Assembly (NCBI GenBank): GCA_964247735.1
Contig: CAXTVS010000008.1
Coordinates: 28,437 to 92,436, forward strand
DNA: 64,000 nucleotides
Direction of reading: 5' to 3'
Source: Lichenicola sp964247735
GTDB lineage: Bacteria; Pseudomonadota; Alphaproteobacteria; Acetobacterales; Acetobacteraceae
The translations under genes were made by a program, and so were the position numbers. Shown piece after piece: positions 26,801 to 35,262 of this stretch; positions within the stretch are counted from its first letter, which is position 1, and each line of letters starts with the position of its first letter. A model generated the notes under the pieces. The model did not search any database and had not been told where the DNA came from. It saw nothing but the letters and a program-made list of their open reading frames with translations.

Positions 26801-27014
26801 CTCGTTCGCCTTCATCCTCGGGCTGCTGCCGCTGGTGACCGCGACGGGTGCTGCCTCGGTCAGCCGGCGCGACGTCGGCACCCCGGTGTTCGCCGGCATG
26901 CTGGCGGCGAGCGGCATCGGCATCTTCATCATCCCGATGCTCTACGTCACCTTCCAGACCATGCGCGAATGGTTCCATCGCCAGCTCGGCATCGGCGAGC
27001 ACAGGAGGCACTGA
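23880..27014 (+). CDS. RND multidrug efflux transporter, HAE1 family (AcrB-like)
   Basis: Proton-driven inner-membrane pump of 1044 residues. It begins SGVFIDRPRLAIVIAIVI, the usual first membrane helix. It has twelve membrane helices in two groups (around 10-30 and 335-560, then 540-560 and 870-1030) and two large periplasmic loops. The proton relay is intact: Asp409-Asp410 in GIVVDDAIVVVENV and Lys937 in LAAKNGILIVEFAKE. The loop VDKMIYMRSASGNDGSYGL is typical of HAE1. Substrates are probably lipophilic drugs or solvents. No outer-membrane TolC gene or local repressor adjoins it. The nearest divergent gene is ndh. Confidence 0.95.
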   Translation: MISGVFIDRPRLAIVIAIVITLAGIVGLTRIPVAQFPDVVPPQVQVTATYPGASASVVEQSVAQPIEAQVVGVDKMIYMRSASGNDGSYGLTVSFQLGTNPDVNTVNVLNRVQTANAELPATVQAEGLTVQKRSSAILMFINFYSPTNVFKPLFIANYMTINVIDSVSRTPGVGQASLLSRQNYSMRIWFDTNRLTNLGLSPSDITNAIAQQNTVAAVGRIGARPTGPDQQYQFNVQTQGRLVTPAQFGAIVIRAQPDGSVLRLSDVARVELGAQTLDSESRFDGNPSVALAIYLSPGANALDTATAIRNLVTRLSHRFPPGLTYNITYDSTDFVRDTVHEVIKTIIEAFVLVVIVVFLFLGSLRATIIPTIAIPVSLIGAFAGMTALGISANTVSLLAMVLAIGIVVDDAIVVVENVERVMEEEPELSPADATKKAMAQITGPIIAITLVLLSVFVPIAFIPGLSGVLFRQFALTICTAMLISAVNALTLSPALCGVFLRHSGPRRGIMGRVSRVIDAVRNGYSRVVSGLLGFALGGVLVVVGAGVLIGLMQRTLPAGFLPEEDQGGFFINVQLPDAAAVGRTSGVVAQVEKLARNLPGAAHTFGVIGYSFLDGVQEPNAGFVFVRLKAFQDRTAAAEGATALIGRVFGEAQGIRQATVFPFNLPPIIGLSPGGGFEYELEALEGQDTAQLAAQLRGLVAAANQSPNLARVFTTFTANTPSLYLDIDRAKAQALGVNVNDIFNALQTTLGGSYVNDFNLFGRVWQVNVEGEARDRSKIDNLWQLYIRNSSGGTVPLRALATLRIITGPQAITRYNNFRAITVNGTPAPKVSSGTALATMAQISSSTLQAGYDYEWTSTAYQEVAASGKTGIILAMALLFAFLFLVALYESWIIPIPVLMSVSVGVLGAFVGIILGGLSLDLYAQIGLVVLIALAAKNGILIVEFAKERREAGESIREAARQGAHMRFRAVMMTSFAFILGLLPLVTATGAASVSRRDVGTPVFAGMLAASGIGIFIIPMLYVTFQTMREWFHRQLGIGEHRRH

Positions 27015-27045
27015 CCGCCGCAATGTCCGAGGCAGCCGCGATCCG

Positions 27046-28706
27046 TCAGCGTTTGCCGCTGCCGGCCGCGATGAACTGCGCCATGCGGTCGTGCATCGCG
27101 TGCAGGGCGTCGTCGACATAGGCCTCGTGCCCGGTGGGAAAGAACCGGTACTCGATGTTTCCCTGCAGCGACGGCGGGATCGGCAGGTGCTTCATCTCGT
27201 AGATCGCGGCGAGGTAGGTCGTGCTGAGGTCGAAATAGCCGCCCATCACCAGGACGCGCATGGCGGGGTTCCGCTTCATCGTCTCGGCCAGGTCCGGCAT
27301 GACGTTGTAGAAGCCGAGCCACGGCTTGCCGGGCGTCGCGTGGTGGGTGTCCCATTTCAGGTCCGGGACGTCGGCGAACGGCTGGAAGGCGAGGCCGGCG
27401 CCGACCCTCAGCGTGTCGTGCGCGTAGCTGTGCATCGCCGCCGCGACCGCCGCACTGGTCGAGGTCGAGAACGGGTCGTACTCGGCCTCGGCGGCCATCG
27501 GGTCCAGGGCCGGGCCCTGGTAGCGCCCGTCCAGCCGGCCGGTCGTCTGCGCCTCGTCCCCCAGCAGGATCTTCTCGAACGTGCCGGCGGGGAGGCGGAG
27601 GTCGGCCTTCAGCCAGTCGCCGCCGGGATGCCGGTACAGCCCGCCAGCCGCGCCGCCACCGCCTGCTTCCGGTCCGGCTGGAGGTCGACGCCGGCGAGCA
27701 GCGCGCTTGCGTACTTGCCGAGCGCGTAGCGTTCCACCTCGTGGATCCAAGGCTCCAGGGTGGCTGGCCGGTTTGGCACCCTGTCGTGATACCAGGCGAT
27801 CGCGGCGTAGCTCGGCAGCGCCAGGAAGAAGGGGTTCTCCACGCCCGGGTTGGAGGGTGCCGCGTCGATGAAGTCGTCGATGCTCAGGTACTGGCTCAGC
27901 GAGATGATCCCGTTCAGGTCCACGTCGTCGCCGATCAGCTGCCGGGCGAGGGCCGCGCTGCGCACCGTGCCGTAGCTGTGGCCGAACAGGTATTTGGGCG
28001 AGGTCCAGCGGTCGTACCGGGTCAGGAAGCGACGGATGAAGCGGTCGAAGGCGGCCGCGTCCTCGTCGATGCCGTAGAAGCTGGCCGCGGCGTCGTGGCC
28101 CTGGATGCTGCCGCAGCCGGTGCCGGGCGCGTCGATGAAGACGAGGTCGGCGGCGTCCAGCAGCGAGTCCGGGTTGTCCTTCACCCGGTACGGGCCGCCG
28201 GCCGGGTGGTGCAGGTCGGGAACCACGGCGCGCACCGGGCCGACGGACTGCATCAGCAGGCTCATGGTCGAGGAGCCGGGACCGCCGTCGTAGATGAACA
28301 CGATCGGCCGCTGTTGCGATGCCGCCGCCTTGGCGAAGTAGGCGGTGTAGGACATGCGCGCTGTCGCCGGCTGGTCGCCCGGTCCTGCCGTGGGCGCCGC
28401 GTCCGGCCGGATGCTGCCGTCGGGCACCAGCCGGGCGTCGTCCCGGTCCGTCCCGCCCACCGCCAGCAGCCCGGCCACCGCGGCAAAGGCGACCACCTGT
28501 CCGCTCGCGAGGTTGACCGAGCCGCTGGTGACGGAGTCGGTGGGCAGGCGGCCCGCTGGTCCCTCGACCAGGGCCGAGGCGGGAGGATTTCCGCTGGACG
28601 CCGCGCCAGCGGCGAACGCCGCGTGCATGAACCCGGAGGCGACGGCCGACAGCACCCATACCGCGAGGAGGCGGTGACGGCAGCCGGACGGGAACTGGTG
28701 GATCAT
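27046..28706 (-). pseudogene. Peptidase S10 (serine carboxypeptidase), disrupted by one frameshift
   Basis: Two minus-strand frames together spell one S10 peptidase. The 5' part (28706 to the stop at 27609) has a good ribosome site (GGAGGA), a signal peptide (LLAVWVLSAVASGFMHAAF), FIYDGGPGSSTMSL (oxyanion motif) and the nucleophile in LFGHSYGTVRS. The 3' part (to 27046) holds the Asp in MGGYFDLSTTYLAA and the His in PTGHEAYVDD. The join is near 27640-27645: one extra G on the coding strand in GGCGGGC would restore the reading ARLAGLYR and give 553 residues. As it stands the product lacks two of the three catalytic residues. A sequencing or assembly slip in a G run is equally possible. Confidence 0.8.
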
Positions 28707-29000
28707 GAGCTCCTCCGGCAGGGCGGAGCGGAGGCGGCACCATCCGCGCCACGACGTGCCCGACGCCAGATCTGCCGGCGGCCCCGGCAGCCATTCCCGG
28801 GAGGACGCATGGGCGGAGGATCGAGCTTTCGTGATGGACCTGCGCAACCCGTGACGAGATTGAGACGTTCCGGAGGGGCCGGATTGGGTGCAGCGTGACG
28901 CGGATGCAGGGCCGTCGGCTTGCCGACCCGTCTGCTGCGCTGCAACATGGCGCAGGCCGTGATCGGGCCGTACACGACGACAACGGAAGGCGGTTTCTCC
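28707..29000. other. Divergent intergenic region between the S10 peptidase and tkt
   Basis: 294 bases with no convincing gene; it should hold the promoter of the pentose phosphate operon. Two small inverted repeats are visible: CTGCCGG-CGGCC-CCGGCAG at 28772-28790, and GTCGGC-TT-GCCGAC at 28914-28927, about 75 bases upstream of the tkt start and therefore a possible operator. I cannot assign a regulator. Confidence 0.35.
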
Positions 29001-31118
29001 ATGGGTTCAGGCGAGCGCGACCTGCTGCGTGCACCGGACGGCTCCTCGGGCGGTCCGGCCGCGATCGACCAGCTCTGCATCAACACGATGCGCACCCTGG
29101 CCATGGACGCGGTGCAGAAGGCCAAGTCCGGCCACCCCGGGACGCCGATGTCGCTGTCGCCGGCGGCCTACGTGTTGTGGAACCAGCTGCTCCGCTACAA
29201 CCCCGAGGACCCGAACTGGCCGAACCGCGACCGCTTCGTGCTGTCGGTCGGGCACGCCTCGATGCTGCTGTACTCGCTGATCTTCCTGGCCGGTGTGAAG
29301 TCGGTCAACGAGGGCGAGGACCGCTCCAAGCCGTCGCTGACCGTGGACGACCTCAAGCAGTTCCGCCAGCTTTCCTCCAAGACGCCGGGCCATCCGGAGT
29401 ACCGCTTCACCTCCGGCGTCGAGACCACCACCGGTCCGCTCGGGCAGGGCTGCGGCAACTCGGTCGGCATGGCGATGGCGCAGCGCTGGCTGGCCGACCG
29501 CTACAACAAGCCCGGCTTCCCGATCTTCGACTACCACATCTGGACCTTCAGCGGCGACGGCGACCAGATGGAGGGCATCTCCAGCGAGGCGGCGTCGATC
29601 GCCGGTCACCTGAAGCTGTCCAACCTCACCTGGCTCTACGACAGCAACCAGATCAGCATCGAGGGCTCCACCGAGCTCGCCTTCATCGAGAACACGCACA
29701 AGCGGTTCGAGGGCTATGGCTGGAACGTGCTGGAGGTGCAGGACGCCAACGACCTCGGCCTGCTGCGCGCCCAGTTTGAGGCGGCGCGGGCGCAGGACGG
29801 CGCGGATGGCGGCAAGCCGACCCTGATCGTGGTGCACAGCAAGATCGCCTGGGGCGCGCCAAAGAAGCAGGGCACCGCGGCAGCGCACGGCGAGCCGCTC
29901 GGCGACGAGGAGATCGCCGGCACCAAGAGGTTCTACGGCTGGCCCGAGGACAAGACCTTCTACGTGCCCGACGAGGTGCCGCGGCATTTCCAGGCCGGGA
30001 TCGGCGCGCGCGGGCAGAAGCTCAACGCCGAGTGGCTGGAGATGCTCGGCCGCTACAAGAGCGAGTATCCGGAGCTCGCGGCCGAGCTGGAGATGATCAA
30101 CCAGCATCACCTGCCGGACGGCTGGGACAAGGAGATCCCCAGCTACGAGGCGGACAAGAAGGGGATCGCGTCGCGGGAAAGCTCCGGCAAGATCCTGAAC
30201 GCGATCGCGCCGCACGTGCCGTGGCTGATCGGCGGTGCCGCCGACCTGTCGCCGTCCACCAAGACCAACCTGACCTTCCAGGGTGCGGGCAGCTACGAGG
30301 CCGGCAACTACGGCGGGCGCAACCTGCATTTCGGCGTGCGCGAGCACGCGATGGGCTCGATCTGCAACGGCATCGCCCTGTCCGGCATACGGCCGTACTG
30401 CTCGGGGTTCCTGATCTTCTCCGACTACATGAAGGCGCCGATCCGGCTGTCGGCGATCATGGAGCTGCCGGTCGTCTACATCTTCACCCATGACAGCATC
30501 GGCGTGGGCGAGGACGGCCCGACGCACCAGCCGATCGAGCAGCTGGCGCAGCTGCGTGCCACGCCCGGCATCATGACCATCCGTCCCGGCGACGCCAACG
30601 AGGTGGCCGAGGCGTGGCGGGTGATCGTGCCGCTGAAGGAGAAGCCGGCAGCGCTGATCCTGAGCCGTCAGGCGCTGCCGACGCTGGACCGCACCAAATA
30701 CGCGCCGGCCTCGGGCCTCGCCAAGGGCGCCTACGTGCTCGGCGACTGCGAGGGCACGCCGGCGGTGATCCTGATGGCGACCGGCTCCGAACTGTCCCTG
30801 GCCGTCGGCGCCTACGAGGCGCTGACCGCGGAAGGGATCAAGGCGCGGGTGGTGTCGATGCCCTCCTTCGACCTGTTCGAGGAGCAGGACGAGGCCTATC
30901 GCGAGAGCGTGCTGCCGTCGGACGTGACCGGGCGGGTGGCGATCGAGCAGGCGGCGTCGTTCGGCTGGGACCGCTATGTCGGGTTCAAGGGCGCCATCAT
31001 CGCCATGCACACCTTCGGCGCCTCCGCGCCGTTGAGCGACCTGCAGACCAAGTTCGGCTTCACGCCGGAGAAGGTGCTGGAAACGGCACGCGCCCAGGCC
31101 AACGGCGCCAAGGAATAG
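29001..31118 (+). CDS. tkt: Transketolase
   Basis: Thiamine-diphosphate enzyme moving two-carbon units between sugar phosphates, 705 residues. N-terminal SGHPGTPMSLSPAAY, thiamine-binding GDGDQMEGISSEAASIA, the pyrimidine-domain glutamate in HFGVREHAMGSI, and substrate loop DSIGVGEDGPTHQPIEQ. Length is normal (about 660-720). I chose the ATG at 29001 (GGAAGG about 10 bases upstream). An in-frame ATG at 28947 would add 18 residues. It is the first gene of the operon tkt, tal-pgi, gnd, zwf, HAD, HAD, pgl, rpiA, gntK. The 138-base gap to tal-pgi holds only a weak GGCGC/GCGCC hairpin. Confidence 0.95.
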   Translation: MGSGERDLLRAPDGSSGGPAAIDQLCINTMRTLAMDAVQKAKSGHPGTPMSLSPAAYVLWNQLLRYNPEDPNWPNRDRFVLSVGHASMLLYSLIFLAGVKSVNEGEDRSKPSLTVDDLKQFRQLSSKTPGHPEYRFTSGVETTTGPLGQGCGNSVGMAMAQRWLADRYNKPGFPIFDYHIWTFSGDGDQMEGISSEAASIAGHLKLSNLTWLYDSNQISIEGSTELAFIENTHKRFEGYGWNVLEVQDANDLGLLRAQFEAARAQDGADGGKPTLIVVHSKIAWGAPKKQGTAAAHGEPLGDEEIAGTKRFYGWPEDKTFYVPDEVPRHFQAGIGARGQKLNAEWLEMLGRYKSEYPELAAELEMINQHHLPDGWDKEIPSYEADKKGIASRESSGKILNAIAPHVPWLIGGAADLSPSTKTNLTFQGAGSYEAGNYGGRNLHFGVREHAMGSICNGIALSGIRPYCSGFLIFSDYMKAPIRLSAIMELPVVYIFTHDSIGVGEDGPTHQPIEQLAQLRATPGIMTIRPGDANEVAEAWRVIVPLKEKPAALILSRQALPTLDRTKYAPASGLAKGAYVLGDCEGTPAVILMATGSELSLAVGAYEALTAEGIKARVVSMPSFDLFEEQDEAYRESVLPSDVTGRVAIEQAASFGWDRYVGFKGAIIAMHTFGASAPLSDLQTKFGFTPEKVLETARAQANGAKE

Positions 31119-31256
31119 GCGCTTCAGCCTCGGACCGGGGGCGCCACGGCGTTCCCGGGAGGACTTGCCGGTCGATCCGGTGGAGCGGGCGAGGGGCCCC
31201 GGGAAACCGGTCCGGAGCCGGCCCGTTCCGCGAACCGTCTTGAAGGAGCTCACGTC

Positions 31257-34139
31257 ATGAACGTTGTTCAGAAGACGCCCGGTGCGCAGGGAACCGGCAA
31301 CCCGCTGCAGACCCTGGCGGAGTTCGGACAGTCGCCATGGCTCGACTTCATCCAGCGCTCCTTTGTCGAGAACGGCAGTCTGGCCAGGCTGGTGAAGGAG
31401 GACGGCCTCAAGGGCGTGACCTCCAACCCCGCCATCTTCGAGAAGGCGATGGGCCACGGCACCGACTACGACGACCAGTTCAAGGCGATCGTCCAGGCCG
31501 GCAACACCGACGTCTCGGAGATCTACGAGACGATGGCGATCGACGACATCCGCGCCGCCACCGACGTGCTGAAGCCGGTCTGGGACCAGACCGAGGGGCT
31601 GGACGGCTATGTCAGTCTGGAGGTGTCGCCCTATCTGGGCCTGGACACCGAGGCCACGATCGTGGAGGCGCGCCGCCTGTGGAAGGCGGTCGGCAAGCCG
31701 AACCTGATGGTCAAGATCCCGGGCACCGAGCCCGGCGTGCCGGCGATCCGCCAGGTGATCTCGGAAGGGATCAACATCAACGTCACCCTGCTGTTCTCGC
31801 TCGATGCCTACAGGAAGGTCCTGGAGGCCTACATCTCCGGGCTGGAGGAGCGGCACGGCCGCGGCGAGGACATCTCGCACATCGCCTCGGTCGCCAGCTT
31901 CTTCGTCAGCCGGATCGACGGGCTGGTCGACAAGGAGATCGACCGCCGGGTCGCGGCCGGCGACGCCGAGGCGGAGACGCTGAAGTCGCTGCGCGGCAAG
32001 GTGGCGATCGCCAACGCCAAGATGGCGTACCAGCACTACCTCGAGATCAGCGCCGGTCCGCGCTGGCAGGCGCTGAAGGCGGCCGGCGCCAACCCGCAGC
32101 GCCTGCTCTGGGCCTCCACCGGGGTGAAGGACAAGGCCTACAGCGACGTGCTGTACTGCGACGAGCTGGTCGGCGCCGACACCGTCAACACCATGCCGCC
32201 GGCGACCATGGACGCGTTCCGCGACCACGGCACCCCGCGCAATGCCCTGACCGAGGACGTGGAGGGCGCGCGCAAGGTGTTGTCCGAGGTCGAGCGCCTC
32301 GGCCTCGACCTCAACGGCGTGACCACCAAGCTGGTCAAGGACGGGGTGGACGCGTTCGCGGACTCGTTCGACGCGCTGCTCGGCGCGGTGGCGGCGAAGA
32401 AGGCGGAGCTCGCCGGCGACACGGTCGCCAAGAGCACGTTCAAGCTGCCGAAGGATCTGGACGAGGCGGTCACCGCCAGCCTGGAGACGTGGCGCAAGGC
32501 CGGCACGATCCGCAAGCTATGGCAGCGTGACGCATCGGTCTGGACCGGCCAGGACGAGGGCAAGTGGCTCAACTGGCTCAGCGTCATCGGCGAGCGCACC
32601 GAGAACATCGGCGAGCTGACCGCGTTCCAGGACGAGGTCAAGGCGAAGGGCTTCAGCCACGTGCTGCTGCTCGGCATGGGCGGGTCGAGCCTCGGGCCGG
32701 AAGTGCTGGCGGAAACCTTCGGCCAGCGCGCCGGCTATCCGGAACTGCACGTGCTCGACAGCACCGACCCGCAGCAGGTGGCGACGTTCGAGAGCAAGGT
32801 CGACCTGGCGAAGACGCTGGTGATCGTCAGCTCCAAGTCCGGCGGCACGCTGGAGCCAAACATCCTCAAGGCGTACTTCTTCGACAAGGTGCAGAAGGCG
32901 CTGGGGGGATCGGGCGGCGGCAAGGCGGGCGAGCATTTCGTTGCCGTGACCGATCCCGGCTCGCACATGGAGGAGGTGGCGAAGCAGGACGGGTTCTGGC
33001 GCATCTTCCACGGCGACAAGGGGATCGGCGGCCGCTACTCGGTGCTGTCCAACTTCGGGCTGGTGCCGGCGGCGGCGATCGGCCTCGACGTGTCCGAGTT
33101 CCTGTCCAACGCCGACCGGATGGCTAAGGCCTGCTCGGCCGGCACGCCGCCGAAGGAGAACCCGGGCGTGCTGCTCGGCACCCTGCTGGGCGTGGCGGCG
33201 GCGCACGGGCGCGACAAGGTGACGATCGAGGCGTCGCCCGGCATCGCCGATCTCGGCGCCTGGCTGGAGCAGCTGCTGGCGGAATCCACCGGCAAGGACG
33301 GCAAGGGCCTGATCCCGATCGAGGGCGAGACGCTGGCGACGCCGTCGGTCTACGGCGCGGATCGGGTGTTCGCCTACCTGCGCCTCATCGACAGCCCGGA
33401 CGAGACCCAGGACGCGGCGATCAAGGCGCTGGAGGAGGCCGGGCAGCCGGTGGTGACGATCGCGCTCACCTCCAAGATCCAGATCGCGCAGGAGTTCTTC
33501 CGCTGGGAACTCGCCACCGCGGTGGCGGGTGCCATCATCGGCATCAACGCGTTCAACCAGCCCGACGTCGAGGCCAGCAAGATCGAGACCCGCAAGCTGA
33601 CCGACGCCTACAACCAGAGCGGCTCGCTGCCGGCGGAAACCCCGTTTGCGACCGACGGCGACTTCAGCTTCTTCGCCGACGAGAGCAACGCGAAGGCGCT
33701 GGGCGGCGGCACGCTGGAGGCGGTGCTGAAGGCGCACTTCGACCGGGTCAAGGCGGGCGACTACGTGGCTCTGCTGGCTTATGTCGAGCGCGATCCGGAG
33801 ACGATTGCCTGGATCCAGCAGGCGCGCCTGGCGATCCGCGACGGCAGGCACGTGGCCACGGCGGCCGAGTTCGGGCCGCGCTTCCTCCACTCCACCGGCC
33901 AGGCCTACAAGGGCGGCCCGGACAGCGGCGTGTTCCTGCAGATCACCGCGGACGACAGCGCCGACCTTCCGGTGCCGGGCGAGAAGTACTCCTTCGGCGT
34001 GGTCAAGGCGGCGCAGGCGCGGGGCGACTTCGACGTGCTGGCTGAGCGCGGCCGGCGCGCGCTGCGCGTGCACGCCAAGGGCAGCCTGCCCGCGGCGCTG
34101 GAGCGGCTGGGTGCCGCGATCAGGGCAGCCGTGGCCTGA
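31257..34139 (+). CDS. tal-pgi: Bifunctional transaldolase / phosphoglucose isomerase
   Basis: A natural fusion of 960 residues. The transaldolase half (residues 1 to about 370) has DGLKGVTSNPAIFEKAM, the Schiff-base lysine Lys153 in NLMVKIPGTEPGVPAI, and VASFFVSRIDGLVD. The isomerase half (about 400-960) has VLLLGMGGSSLGPEV, VIVSSKSGGTLEPN, and NFGLVPAAAIGLDV. Fusion gives the interconversion of C3, C4, C6 and C7 sugar phosphates together with fructose-6-P/glucose-6-P exchange. This fusion is known from acetic acid bacteria and some others. The ATG at 31257 is preceded by AAGGAG. A hairpin follows the stop. Confidence 0.96.
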   Translation: MNVVQKTPGAQGTGNPLQTLAEFGQSPWLDFIQRSFVENGSLARLVKEDGLKGVTSNPAIFEKAMGHGTDYDDQFKAIVQAGNTDVSEIYETMAIDDIRAATDVLKPVWDQTEGLDGYVSLEVSPYLGLDTEATIVEARRLWKAVGKPNLMVKIPGTEPGVPAIRQVISEGININVTLLFSLDAYRKVLEAYISGLEERHGRGEDISHIASVASFFVSRIDGLVDKEIDRRVAAGDAEAETLKSLRGKVAIANAKMAYQHYLEISAGPRWQALKAAGANPQRLLWASTGVKDKAYSDVLYCDELVGADTVNTMPPATMDAFRDHGTPRNALTEDVEGARKVLSEVERLGLDLNGVTTKLVKDGVDAFADSFDALLGAVAAKKAELAGDTVAKSTFKLPKDLDEAVTASLETWRKAGTIRKLWQRDASVWTGQDEGKWLNWLSVIGERTENIGELTAFQDEVKAKGFSHVLLLGMGGSSLGPEVLAETFGQRAGYPELHVLDSTDPQQVATFESKVDLAKTLVIVSSKSGGTLEPNILKAYFFDKVQKALGGSGGGKAGEHFVAVTDPGSHMEEVAKQDGFWRIFHGDKGIGGRYSVLSNFGLVPAAAIGLDVSEFLSNADRMAKACSAGTPPKENPGVLLGTLLGVAAAHGRDKVTIEASPGIADLGAWLEQLLAESTGKDGKGLIPIEGETLATPSVYGADRVFAYLRLIDSPDETQDAAIKALEEAGQPVVTIALTSKIQIAQEFFRWELATAVAGAIIGINAFNQPDVEASKIETRKLTDAYNQSGSLPAETPFATDGDFSFFADESNAKALGGGTLEAVLKAHFDRVKAGDYVALLAYVERDPETIAWIQQARLAIRDGRHVATAAEFGPRFLHSTGQAYKGGPDSGVFLQITADDSADLPVPGEKYSFGVVKAAQARGDFDVLAERGRRALRVHAKGSLPAALERLGAAIRAAVA

Positions 34140-34148
34140 GGCCTTCCG

Positions 34149-34177
34149 GCCGGCACGACCCGGACGGGCGTGCCGGC
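34149..34177. terminator. Intra-operon hairpin between tal-pgi and gnd
   Basis: The arms GCCGGCACG (34149-34157) and CGTGCCGGC (34169-34177) pair perfectly over 9 bases with an 11-base loop, followed by TCCTTTCC. It lies 9 bases after the tal-pgi stop and 51 bases before gnd. It could end part of the transcripts or protect the upstream mRNA from 3' exonucleases. Confidence 0.55.
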
Positions 34178-34228
34178 TCCTTTCCGACCGGTCCGCTGGC
34201 CGGCCATCCCGCGAACGAGGAACTCTCT

Positions 34229-35260
34229 ATGCAGCTCGGCATCATCGGTCTCGGACGGATGGGCGGCAACATCTCCGTCCGGCTCTCGAAGCACGGGCAC
34301 GAGGTTGTGCTGTACGACCGCGACCCGGCGGTCGTCTCCAAGGTGCATGGCCGCGCCGAGCGCAGCCAGGAAGCCGACGGGCTGAAGGACCTGATCTCCA
34401 AGCTTTCCGCGCCGCGTGCGGTGTGGGTCATGCTGCCGGCAGGCAAGATCACCGAGGAGACGGTCGAGACCCTGGCCGGGCTGATGGACGAGGGCGACAT
34501 CATCATCGACGGCGGCAACAGCTACTACAAGGACGACATCCGCCGCGCCGCCACCCTGCGCGAGAAGGGCATCCACTACGTTGACGTCGGCACCTCCGGC
34601 GGCGTGTACGGCCTCGAGCGCGGCTACTGCATGATGATCGGCGGCGCCAAGGAGGCGGTGGACCGGATCGACCCGATCCTGTCCGCCCTGGCTCCCGGCG
34701 TGGGTTCGGTCGAGCGTACGCCCGGACGCGACGCGGAGGGCCTCGATCCGAAGGCGGAGCAGGGCTACCTGCACACCGGTCCGGCCGGCTCCGGCCACTT
34801 CGTGAAGATGATACACAACGGCATCGAGTACGGGATCATGCAGGCCTTCGCCGAAGGCTTCGACGTACTGCGCAACAAGAACTCCGGCGACCTCCAGCCC
34901 GACCAGCGGTATGACTTGAACGTGGGCGACATCGCCGAGGTGTGGCGGCGCGGCAGCGTGATCTCGTCCTGGCTGCTCGACCTGTGCGCGAACTCGCTGG
35001 CCAAGGACGGCACGCTGTCGGAGTTCACCGGGCAGGTCGCGGATTCCGGCGAGGGCCGCTGGACCATCGAGGCGGCGATCGAGGAGGCGGTGCCGGTGCC
35101 GGTGCTGGCCGAGGCGCTGTTCACCCGGTTCCGCAGCCGGTCCGGCAACAACTTCGGCGAGAAGCTGCTGTCGGCGATGCGGTTCCAGTTCGGCGGCCAC
35201 ATCGAGCAGCATTCCACCGAAAGGAAGCACGGCAGCGAAGTCTCGGACAAGAAGGACTAG
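34229..35260 (+). CDS. gnd: 6-phosphogluconate dehydrogenase, decarboxylating (short YqeC/GntZ type)
   Basis: Oxidises 6-phosphogluconate to ribulose-5-phosphate and CO2. It has 343 residues, much shorter than the 470-residue NADP-specific form, and matches the short YqeC class, often NAD-preferring. Nucleotide-binding LGIIGLGRMGGN at the N-terminus, substrate motif GTSGGVYGLERGYCMMIGG, and the catalytic Lys193 in GSGHFVKMIHNGIEYG. The cofactor preference is inferred from the subfamily. The ATG at 34229 has GAGGAA upstream. It is followed by zwf after 2 bases. Confidence 0.94.
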   Translation: MQLGIIGLGRMGGNISVRLSKHGHEVVLYDRDPAVVSKVHGRAERSQEADGLKDLISKLSAPRAVWVMLPAGKITEETVETLAGLMDEGDIIIDGGNSYYKDDIRRAATLREKGIHYVDVGTSGGVYGLERGYCMMIGGAKEAVDRIDPILSALAPGVGSVERTPGRDAEGLDPKAEQGYLHTGPAGSGHFVKMIHNGIEYGIMQAFAEGFDVLRNKNSGDLQPDQRYDLNVGDIAEVWRRGSVISSWLLDLCANSLAKDGTLSEFTGQVADSGEGRWTIEAAIEEAVPVPVLAEALFTRFRSRSGNNFGEKLLSAMRFQFGGHIEQHSTERKHGSEVSDKKD

Positions 35261-35262
35261 GC

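Noticed and set aside
22449..27119. Very long minus-strand open frame (1556 codons) opposite the RND genes
   Set aside because: His/Arg/Asp-rich composition with no family motif; it mirrors the third-position GC bias of the real RND genes on the plus strand.
29007..32228. Minus-strand open frame (1073 codons) opposite tkt and tal-pgi
   Set aside because: Shadow frame of two well-identified genes; no motif or start context.
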